Assembly: GCF_030656345.1 (NCBI RefSeq)
Contig: NZ_JAUSNR010000036.1
Location: 1-64,000 of the forward strand
Reading direction: 5' to 3'
DNA from: Pseudotabrizicola sp.
GTDB taxonomy: Bacteria > Pseudomonadota > Alphaproteobacteria > Rhodobacterales > Rhodobacteraceae
DNA: 64,000 nucleotides
A model generated the notes under the pieces. It did no database searches, was not told the DNA's origin, and saw only the letters and a program-made list of their open reading frames with translations. This document shows positions 24,599 through 31,251 of the stretch, piece by piece; the stretch's first letter is position 1; each line of letters opens with the position of its first letter. Position numbers and translations under genes: made by a program.

Positions 24599-25429
24599 TC
24601 AGTTGTTAAAGCCCAAACGCTGCCGCCAGCGCAGTTCCAGTGCTTTGCTGTCGTGGTCAAAGGGGTGGAAGCCGGGGCGGTAGTAGTCCAGGTACGATGG
24701 AATCAGCTTGGTCAGAAAGCCATTGCGTGGGCCGAACAGCATCTTCAAACCCTTGCCCCAGCTGCGCCAGTTGAACAGTTGGCCGTCTTTGCGCAGCAGG
24801 TGCAGTTGGAACCAGCCGATCACGCCGAAGAAGATCACGGTGGCAATCGCCATCATGCCGACGCGGGTGAAATAGCCGCCGTAGACCTTCTGGTACACGT
24901 CGTAGCAGACCGCCTTGTGCTCGTTCTCTTCAATCGCATGCCACATCCACAGCTGGTACAGCTTGGGATCGTTCATCTGGGTGGTCAGGTCTTCGCGCTG
25001 CAGCAGTTGCTCGGCCATGGTTGCGGTGAAGTGCTCCAGGGCGCAGGTGGCGGCCAGGCGCTGTTTCTTGGTGGTGATCTTGGTGACCCACTCCAGAAGC
25101 ACCTTGATGCGCAGTTCCAGCAGTTCCAGGTCGATATTGTGCTCGGCGGCGTAGTCGTTATAGGCCGCGTGTTCCTTGGAGTGCATGGCTTCCTGGCCGA
25201 TAAAGGCGCTGATGTCCTTCTTCAGCTGCGGCTCGCTCACCTGTTCGCGCACGGCGCGCACACTGTCGACGAAGAACTTTTCGCCATAGGGAAACAGCGA
25301 CGACAGGTTGTTCATGAAGTGGCTCATAAAGGGGTCGCCGGCAAACCAGAACTTCTGGCTTTCATCAAAGGTGAAGTCCATGCGACGCACGGGAAAGCTG
25401 GCGGTTGGGGTGCTGGTTTTGGCTGTCAT
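24599..25429 (-). CDS. PF10118-type metal-dependent hydrolase (COG3687)
   Basis: 276 residues, mostly helical. Glu/His pairs EAMHSKEHAAYN and WHAIEENEHKAVCYDVY look like ferritin-type metal ligands, as described for COG3687. A hydrophobic segment GMMAIATVIFFGVIGWFQLHLL near residues 190-210 suggests membrane association. GAGGAG precedes the ATG. COG3687 genes often sit with BVMO/SDR/TetR genes in Pseudomonas and actinobacteria, so it may act on the same substrate. The reaction is not established. Confidence 0.8.
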   Translation of the reverse strand: MTAKTSTPTASFPVRRMDFTFDESQKFWFAGDPFMSHFMNNLSSLFPYGEKFFVDSVRAVREQVSEPQLKKDISAFIGQEAMHSKEHAAYNDYAAEHNIDLELLELRIKVLLEWVTKITTKKQRLAATCALEHFTATMAEQLLQREDLTTQMNDPKLYQLWMWHAIEENEHKAVCYDVYQKVYGGYFTRVGMMAIATVIFFGVIGWFQLHLLRKDGQLFNWRSWGKGLKMLFGPRNGFLTKLIPSYLDYYRPGFHPFDHDSKALELRWRQRLGFNN

Positions 25430-25702
25430 AAGGGCGACTCCTCGGCATCTTGGTCGCGGTTCGCGACCGCTCTTGTTATGGGGCTTGGGACGACAGGCTG
25501 GGCTGTCTTGGGCCGTGATTTATCTTTAGCCGAGGGCGTTTTTGGCGCGAGGTCATTCCTGGCCAGGGCAGCCGGAATTGCGCCAACTTATGGATAGTTG
25601 TCGGACAGTTGGCTGCGAGGGATCGCGTCTATGACGCAGCAGCCGGTGCTGATCCCGAGGGCCTGTAATCTCGCCGAGTGGATGCTACGCAGTCTTGCCG
25701 GG

Positions 25703-25770
25703 CGTAGGCGCGGGCCGTGCCCGCGATGGCTTTGCCGAACATGCCATTCGCGGCCATGGGCCGCTCCTAC
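25703..25770. repeat. REPIN (inverted REP pair)
   Basis: A degenerate plus-oriented REP (GTAGGCGCGGGCCGTGCC at 25703) faces a canonical inverted REP (on the minus strand GTAGGAGCGGCCCATGGC, ending at 25770). Between them GATGGC and GCCAT extend the hairpin. Two facing REPs with a short spacer form a REPIN, the mobile unit processed by RAYT proteins. A RAYT with matching REPs is encoded 9 kb away (16157-16633). It occupies most of the 390-base gap between the PF10118 and channel genes. Confidence 0.8.
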
Positions 25771-25818
25771 AAATTCCCTGAGCCCACAACCTCAAGAGGC
25801 TTATCCGGGAACTGTGCC

Positions 25819-26634
25819 TCAGCGTTGCTGGCGCAGCTCGGCGACTTCGGCGCGCAGGGCGCGCAGTTCATCGAGCAGCAATTGCTCGGTGGGTGAAGGT
25901 GGCGCCAGTTTGGCTTCCTGCTCATGGGTGGTCTGCATGGCATTGACCACCACGGCGATAAACAGGTTGAGCATCATAAAAGTGGCAATCAGGATAAATG
26001 GCAGGAAATACAGCCACGCCAGCGGGAACTGCTCCATCACCGGGCGCACGATACCCATCGACCAGCTTTCCAGCGTCATCACCTGAAACAGGGTGTAGAG
26101 GCTGGCACCGAGGCTGCCAAACCACTCGGGGAAGGCTGCGCCAAACAGTTGGGTGGCCATTACTGCCGCTACGTAGAACACCAGGCCGAGCAGCATGGCG
26201 ATGCTGCCCATGCCCGGTAGCGAGGACAGCAGCGCCTCGACCACCCGGCGCATGTTCGGGTTGATCGAAATCAGCCGCAGCACGCGCAACACGCGCAGCG
26301 CACGCAGCACGGCGAATGGCCCGCTGGACGGCACCAGCGCCACGCCCACCACCAGGCAGTCGAATACCGCCCAGGGATCACGCAGCAGGCCCAGGCCGCG
26401 AGCGATAAAGCGCAGCGCCAGTTCCAGGATAAACACCGCGAGAATCAGTTTATCCAGCATCAGCAGCAACTCGCCCCAGTTGGCCATCAGCCCAGGGTAG
26501 GTCTGGATGCCGAGAATCGCTGCGTTGAGGATGATCAGGGTGGTGACCAGGCGGGTGATGGCTGTGCTTTCCATCAGCGCGCCGAGGCGCAGACGCCAGT
26601 GGCTGGGCGTGGGGCTTATTGGGGTTTCATTCAT
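25819..26634 (-). CDS. Bacterial voltage-gated sodium channel (NaChBac/BacNav type)
   Basis: 271 residues with six membrane helices. The S4 voltage sensor has Arg at every third position (R111, R114, R117, R120 in RALRVLRVLR). The pore loop holds TLESWSM (187-193), the selectivity filter of bacterial sodium channels. S6 is PFILIATFMMLNLFIAVVVNAM. A C-terminal coiled coil (EQLLLDELRALRAEVAELRQQ) should hold the tetramer together. Such channels admit Na+ on depolarisation and have been linked to pH homeostasis and motility. The gene stands alone. Confidence 0.92.
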   Translation of the reverse strand: MNETPISPTPSHWRLRLGALMESTAITRLVTTLIILNAAILGIQTYPGLMANWGELLLMLDKLILAVFILELALRFIARGLGLLRDPWAVFDCLVVGVALVPSSGPFAVLRALRVLRVLRLISINPNMRRVVEALLSSLPGMGSIAMLLGLVFYVAAVMATQLFGAAFPEWFGSLGASLYTLFQVMTLESWSMGIVRPVMEQFPLAWLYFLPFILIATFMMLNLFIAVVVNAMQTTHEQEAKLAPPSPTEQLLLDELRALRAEVAELRQQR

Positions 26635-26730
26635 GGCGTGTAGGGTACTTGTGTAAACAGTGGGCGAGTAGTTCGCGAAGGTCCGCCAGGCCCGGACATG
26701 CAGCGCTGTCGTCAGGGCCTTGGGGCGGTT

Positions 26731-27279
26731 TTATTGGTCGTTGAGAGCGAAACTGGTCAGGGCGAAAGTCGGGATGCCACGGTCCTGCAGTTTCTGTGAG
26801 CCGCCCAGCTCGGGTAGATCGATGATTGCGGCGGCTTCGATGATGCTCGCGCCCATACGCCGTACCAGCTGTGCAGCAGCCAGCAGGGTGCCACCGGTGG
26901 CGATCAGGTCATCGAAAATCAGCACCTTGTCGCCTTCGCAGAGGCTGTCGGCGTGCACTTCCAGTTTGGCTTCGCCGTACTCGGTCTGGTAGCTCTCGCT
27001 GAGTACGTCGGCGGGCAGCTTGCCTTGCTTGCGGAACAGGATCAGCGGTTTGTTCAGCTCATAGGCGATGATCGAACCGATCAGAAAACCGCGCGCATCC
27101 ATGGCGCCGATATGGCTGAAATCTGCTTCGACGTAACGCTGGATAAAGCTGTCGGCGACCATACGCAGGGCACGTGGTGACTGGAACAGCGGGGTGATGT
27201 CGCGAAAGATCACCCCCGGCTTGGGGAAGTCCACCACCGGGCGGATCAGGGTTTTGATGCTGAATTCGTCGAAGATCAT
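26731..27279 (-). CDS. apt: Adenine phosphoribosyltransferase
   Basis: 182-residue purine-salvage enzyme converting adenine and PRPP to AMP. The opening [19 protein letters not shown], the middle [16 protein letters not shown] and the PRPP loop [14 protein letters not shown] are diagnostic. It lies directly after anr, as in other Pseudomonas genomes, 28 bases downstream on the same strand. Confidence 0.95.
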   Translation of the reverse strand: MIFDEFSIKTLIRPVVDFPKPGVIFRDITPLFQSPRALRMVADSFIQRYVEADFSHIGAMDARGFLIGSIIAYELNKPLILFRKQGKLPADVLSESYQTEYGEAKLEVHADSLCEGDKVLIFDDLIATGGTLLAAAQLVRRMGASIIEAAAIIDLPELGGSQKLQDRGIPTFALTSFALNDQ

Positions 27280-27307
27280 CGGCTAGGTCCTGCGCTATGC
27301 GGGTCGA

Positions 27308-28042
27308 TCAGCCCTCAAGGTTGCCGCCGGCCAATGCGCACAGCTCGATGGGATCGAGGATATGCACTTCCTTGCCTTCGGCTTCGAGCAGCTTGTTCTG
27401 TTGGAAGCGGGTAAATACCCGCGATACGGTCTCCACCGCAAGGCCCAAATAGTTACCAATTTCGTTGCGCGACATGGCCAGACGGAACTGATTGGCCGAG
27501 AAACCACGGGCGCGGAAGCGCGCCGAGAGGTTGACCAGGAAGGTGGCGATGCGCTCGTCGGCGGTTTTCTTCGACAGCAGCAGCATCATTTGCTGATCGT
27601 CGCGGATCTCGCGGCTCATGACGCGCATCAACTGGCGGCGCAGTTGCGGCAGTTGCACCGACAGCTCGTCGAGGCGCTCGAAGGGGATTTCGCACACCGA
27701 GGTGGTTTCCAATGCCATGGCTGACACCGGGTACGCGTCACTGTCCATGCCGGACAGGCCGACCAGTTCGCTGGGCAGGTGGAAACCGGTGATCTGCTCA
27801 TCACCGCTGTCGCTCAGGCTGAAGGTTTTCAGCGCCCCGGAACGCACGGCGAAGACAGAGTTGAAGGCATCGCTCTGGCGGAACAGGAATTCGCCCTTTT
27901 TCAGTGGGCGGCCGCGTTTGACGATTTCGTCGAGGGCGTCCATGTCTTCCAGGTTCAGGGACAGCGGCAGGCACAAACTCGCCAGGCTGCAATCCTTGCA
28001 ATGGGCTTGGTGTGGGCTATGCAACTTGATGCTTTCGGACAT
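27308..28042 (-). CDS. anr: Anaerobic regulator Anr (FNR family)
   Basis: 244-residue oxygen sensor and transcription factor. Cys15, Cys18, Cys24 and Cys117 are placed to hold the 4Fe-4S cluster. A cAMP-type beta-roll covers residues about 30-140, and the C-terminal helix-turn-helix [22 protein letters not shown] reads TTGATnnnnATCAA. The start at 28042 ([15 protein letters not shown]) matches the family; the upstream ATG at 28069 is unlikely. It should activate hemN and the cco genes in this locus at low oxygen; an Anr box precedes hemN. Confidence 0.95.
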   Translation of the reverse strand: MSESIKLHSPHQAHCKDCSLASLCLPLSLNLEDMDALDEIVKRGRPLKKGEFLFRQSDAFNSVFAVRSGALKTFSLSDSGDEQITGFHLPSELVGLSGMDSDAYPVSAMALETTSVCEIPFERLDELSVQLPQLRRQLMRVMSREIRDDQQMMLLLSKKTADERIATFLVNLSARFRARGFSANQFRLAMSRNEIGNYLGLAVETVSRVFTRFQQNKLLEAEGKEVHILDPIELCALAGGNLEG

Positions 28043-28195
28043 CGCTGGCGATCCTGAGGGTAAACACACAATAGCTGTAAGGTTACAGCAGGGGGCAGGG
28101 CAGGGCCACTAAGACGCAGTCTGATCGAATGTTCAAGTTTTAATCGGTGCGGCCGATAAACCAGGCGGCTTTGAATATCTGCAAGGAGCGTTCGT

Positions 28196-28660
28196 ATGCG
28201 TCTGGAATCGACCCAATTAAGCACCCGCATGAACCTGTCGCTGGAGCGCAAGAGCGCTGCGGCCGAAAGCGGTGTGGAGAGCAGCGAGGCGGACAAGCAG
28301 GCGTTGCGCGACAGCCTGCGGGTAAGCCTGTCGGAGCTGGGCAAGGCACGCTCCGCCGCCGCAGAGAAGAACCGCGATATTGATGAGAGCAGCCTGCCGG
28401 ATGTGCTCAAGGACCTGCTCAAGCGAATCCGTGAGATCAAGGCGCAGATCGAGGCGAAGAAAGCCGAGTTACAAGAGGTCATGCAGGACCAGAGCCTCGA
28501 TCCCGAGGCTAAACGCATAAGGATCGAAGCGCTGCAGGGTGAACTGGCCTCGCTGCAGGGCGCCCTGAGCAGCGCCAACGCGACGCTGATCAAGACTATG
28601 CGTGAGCAGGACCTCAGTGATCAACAGATGCAGGAAGTGGCCGGCCTGGTGATGAAATAA
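28196..28660 (+). CDS. Conserved coiled-coil hypothetical protein between anr and hemN
   Basis: 154-residue, highly charged, mostly helical protein. Long heptad-like runs lie at residues 75-130 (KRIREIKAQIEAKKAELQEVM and GELASLQGALSSANATLI). No signal peptide or membrane segment is present. AAGGAG precedes the ATG. It sits between anr and hemN on the opposite strand, the position of a small hypothetical gene in P. aeruginosa. Its function is unknown, and the conserved place next to Anr suggests a link with low-oxygen life. Confidence 0.75.
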   Translation: MRLESTQLSTRMNLSLERKSAAAESGVESSEADKQALRDSLRVSLSELGKARSAAAEKNRDIDESSLPDVLKDLLKRIREIKAQIEAKKAELQEVMQDQSLDPEAKRIRIEALQGELASLQGALSSANATLIKTMREQDLSDQQMQEVAGLVMK

Positions 28661-28687
28661 GCCTCGGCTCGTATAGTCGGCAGCCTG

Positions 28688-30070
28688 CTAGATCACCCGG
28701 GAAAAACGTTGCTGGTTTAATTCGCTGAGGTAGCGATCAAACAGCATGCACAGCGAGCGCACCAGCAGACGGCCCGCTGGCCGTACTTCGATGCCCAGGG
28801 CATTCAATTCGATCAGCCCGTCACTGGCCATCTGCTGCAGTTGCGGCCAGACCTCGGCAAAGTAACTGCGAAAATCGATGGCGTAGGTCTGTTCGATAGC
28901 GGCAAAACGCAGCTGAAAATGACAGATCAACTGCTGAATCACGGCACGGCGCAAACGGTCGTCTGCGTCACAGTGCAGGCCGCGCACGGTGGCCAGTTCG
29001 CTGTGGCCGAGGCTGTCCTGGTATTTGCTCAGGTCGCTGTTGTTCTGACAGTAGAGATCGCCAATCTGGCTGATCGATGACACCCCCAGGCCGATCAGGT
29101 CGCAGTGGCCGTGGGTGGTGTAGCCCTGGAAGTTGCGTTGCAGGCTGCCATCTTCCTGGGCGCTGGCCAGTTCGTCGTCGGGCAGGGCGAAGTGATCCAT
29201 ACCGATATAGCGGTAACCGGCGGCGCTCAGTTGCTCGATGCTGGCCTGCAGCATGGCCAGCTTGTCACCGGGGTTGGGCAGGTCGCTGGTGTTGATTCGC
29301 CGCTGCGGCATAAAGCGCTCCGGCAGGTGGGCGTAGTTGAACAGCGAGAGACGATCAGGCTGCAAGGCAATCACTTCAGCCACGGTGTGGGCAAAGCGCT
29401 CCGGGGTTTGCAGCGGCAGGCCGTAGATCAGGTCGATGTTTATCGAGCGGAACTGCAGGGTACGCGCAGCTTCGACGATGGCGCGGGTTTCTTCCAGGGT
29501 CTGTAAGCGATTGACTGCTCGCTGCACGGCTGGGTCGAGATCCTGCACGCCCAGGCTGACGCGGTTGAAGCCCAGCTCGCGGAGCAGGCCCATGGTCGAC
29601 CAGTCGGCTTCGCGCGGGTCGATCTCGATGCTGTAATCGCCGCTGTCGTCATCCAGCAGATTGAAGTGCTGGCGCAGGTGGCCCATCAGGTGGCGCAGTT
29701 CATAGTGACTAAGAAAGGTCGGCGTACCGCCGCCGAAGTGCAGCTGCTCGACCTTCTGCTGCGGGTCGAGATGACGGCTAATGATCTCGATTTCGCGTTC
29801 GAGCTTTTCCAGGTAGGGCTGGGTGCGGCCACGATCCTTGGTGATCACCTTGTTGCAGGCGCAGTAGTAGCAGATGTGTGCACAGAACGGGATGTGCACA
29901 TACAGCGACAGCGGCCGCAGCGCCTTGCGGCTGCCGCGCAGGGCATGCAGCAGGTCGAACTGGCTGACGCGCTCATGAAACTGCACGGCGGTCGGATAGG
30001 AGGTGTAGCGCGGGCCGGCCTGGTCGTAGCGGCGGATCAGAGTGCTGTCCCACTGGATGGCGTTGAGCAT
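28688..30070 (-). CDS. hemN: Oxygen-independent coproporphyrinogen III oxidase (Pseudomonas copy)
   Basis: 460-residue radical SAM enzyme of anaerobic haem synthesis, decarboxylating coproporphyrinogen III to protoporphyrinogen IX. Cys63, Cys67 and Cys70 (PFCAHICYYC) bind the 4Fe-4S cluster, with Cys72 as in HemN. Other marks are HFGGGTPTFLSHYEL, RVSLGVQDLDPAVQRAVNR and the HemN C-terminal domain. The start [27 protein letters not shown] matches the family. An upstream in-frame ATG at 30199 would begin before the Anr box. The Anr site 58 bases upstream fits known control. Confidence 0.95.
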   Translation of the reverse strand: MLNAIQWDSTLIRRYDQAGPRYTSYPTAVQFHERVSQFDLLHALRGSRKALRPLSLYVHIPFCAHICYYCACNKVITKDRGRTQPYLEKLEREIEIISRHLDPQQKVEQLHFGGGTPTFLSHYELRHLMGHLRQHFNLLDDDSGDYSIEIDPREADWSTMGLLRELGFNRVSLGVQDLDPAVQRAVNRLQTLEETRAIVEAARTLQFRSINIDLIYGLPLQTPERFAHTVAEVIALQPDRLSLFNYAHLPERFMPQRRINTSDLPNPGDKLAMLQASIEQLSAAGYRYIGMDHFALPDDELASAQEDGSLQRNFQGYTTHGHCDLIGLGVSSISQIGDLYCQNNSDLSKYQDSLGHSELATVRGLHCDADDRLRRAVIQQLICHFQLRFAAIEQTYAIDFRSYFAEVWPQLQQMASDGLIELNALGIEVRPAGRLLVRSLCMLFDRYLSELNQQRFSRVI

Positions 30071-30127
30071 GGAAAAAATCCTGGAAAGGCAGTGGGGCCA
30101 GTCTAGGGAGGCAGATGGGCGGGGGCC

Positions 30128-30141
30128 TTGACCTGAATCAA
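30128..30141. promoter_or_regulatory. Anr/FNR box of hemN
   Basis: TTGACCTGAATCAA fits the dyad TTGATnnnnATCAA with one mismatch in the left half. It is centred about 64 bases before the hemN start codon, suitable for activation at a promoter between it and the gene. Confidence 0.8.
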
Positions 30142-30173
30142 GGGTGCGTCGAGCGCTGGGGTGTTGTGACTCC

Positions 30174-30233
30174 GTAGCCCGGATGCAATCCGGGAACAAG
30201 GTGCCGGCGATCCCCGGATTGCATCCGGGCTAC
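30174..30233. repeat. Perfect 21-bp inverted repeat (GTAGCCCGGATGC type)
   Basis: The arm at 30174-30194 begins GTAGCCCGGATGCAATCC. The arm at 30213-30233 is its exact reverse complement. The spacer is 18 bases. It lies between the hemN Anr box and the end of the TauE-like gene, where it could end transcription of the cco assembly genes. GTAGCCCGGATG repeats are widespread in Pseudomonas intergenic DNA. Confidence 0.8.
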
Positions 30234-30245
30234 ACCCTTCTCGTC

Positions 30246-30929
30246 TCAGTGGCCCATCAGCCAGTGCTGGTGCGGGCCGGGCATTGTCCACAGGCCGAAG
30301 AGGATTACCAGAATACCGCCGGCCATGCGCACGCCTTGTCTGCGCAGCAGGGCGGTCAGGCGTTCGGCAGCCATGCCAGTGGCAAGCAGCACTGGCAGGG
30401 TGCCGAGGCCGAAGGCCAGCATCAGCGCTGCGCTGCTCAATGCATTGCCCTGGCTCGCGGCCCACAGCAGGGTGCTGTAGACCAGGCCGCAGGGCAGCCA
30501 GCCCCACAGACTGCCGAGCACCAGGGCACGCGGCAGGCTGGTGACCGGCATAAAACGCCGGGTCAGTGGCTGGATATAGCGCCACAGGCCACGACCGAGG
30601 GCTTCAATACGGGTCAGGCCGCTCCACCAACCGGCCAGGTACAGGCCCATGGCAATCAGCAGTAACGCCGCAATCACGCGCAGGCCCATGACCAAAGGGC
30701 TATTGGCAACTGCCCAGCCGGCCAGGCCGAGCAGTAGGCCGGCCAGGCTGTAACTGAAAATGCGCCCCAGGTTATAGGCCAGCAGCAGCTGAAAGCGCTG
30801 TGCGCGCCGCTCGGGTGGGATGGCCAGGGTCAGTGCGCCCATCAGGCCGCCACACATGCCCAGGCAGTGGCCGCCACCGAGCAGGCCGAGGATCAGCGCT
30901 GAAACCAGCAGTGGCAGCAGCTCAAGCAC
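30246..30929 (-). CDS. TauE/SafE-like (DsbD-related) membrane protein of the cbb3 assembly locus
   Basis: 227-residue inner-membrane protein with six or seven helices. The start LGLLGGGHCLGMCGGLMGALTLA is typical of the sulfite-exporter TauE/SafE family members found beside ccoS. Conserved Cys/His in GGGHCLGMCGG and the later WLPCGLVYSTLLW suggest metal or thiol chemistry. His-rich GPHQHWLMGH ends the protein. It overlaps ccoS by 8 bases, so it belongs to the ccoGHIS operon. A role in copper or haem supply to the cbb3 oxidase is inferred. Confidence 0.82.
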   Translation of the reverse strand: MLELLPLLVSALILGLLGGGHCLGMCGGLMGALTLAIPPERRAQRFQLLLAYNLGRIFSYSLAGLLLGLAGWAVANSPLVMGLRVIAALLLIAMGLYLAGWWSGLTRIEALGRGLWRYIQPLTRRFMPVTSLPRALVLGSLWGWLPCGLVYSTLLWAASQGNALSSAALMLAFGLGTLPVLLATGMAAERLTALLRRQGVRMAGGILVILFGLWTMPGPHQHWLMGH

Positions 30930-31140
30930 CGCGCTTGTCCTGTTCGGCCTGAGGCTCGTCGAGTTGCTGCACCTGGCTTACGGCTGCAGTGTGCTTGGGG
31001 TCTTCGTCGTCGAACAGGATGCTGTGGGCTGGACCGTCGAGGTCGTCGTACTGGCCACTGTCCACCGCCCAGAAGAACAGCCAGATGGCGAAGCCGACCA
31101 GGGCAATGGCCACCGGGATCAGGATATAGAGCGCGGGCAT
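30922..31140 (-). CDS. ccoS: cbb3 oxidase assembly protein CcoS
   Basis: 72 residues: one N-terminal membrane helix (ALYILIPVAIALVGFAIWLFFWAV), then the CcoS mark SGQYDDLDGPAHSILFDD and a charged tail. It is needed for putting cofactors (haem b, CuB) into CcoN. It lies between ccoI and the TauE-like gene. Confidence 0.93.
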   Translation of the reverse strand: MPALYILIPVAIALVGFAIWLFFWAVDSGQYDDLDGPAHSILFDDEDPKHTAAVSQVQQLDEPQAEQDKRGA

Positions 31141-31164
31141 AAGGTCTCCGGGTACGGCTTGGGT

Positions 31165-31251
31165 GTAGGGTGGATCGGGGCGCGTAGCTGTCGCTTTTTA
31201 CATCCACCGGAGCAACGTTGTGGTGGATCGGTGAAGCGTGATCCACCCTAC
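31165..31251. repeat. Inverted repeat overlapping the end of ccoI
   Basis: GTAGGGTGGATC (31165-31176) pairs with GATCCACCCTAC (31240-31251). An inner pair is CATCCACC (31201-31208) with GGTGGATC near 31222. The right arm includes the ccoI stop codon. It may act as an attenuating hairpin between ccoI and ccoS. Confidence 0.7.
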
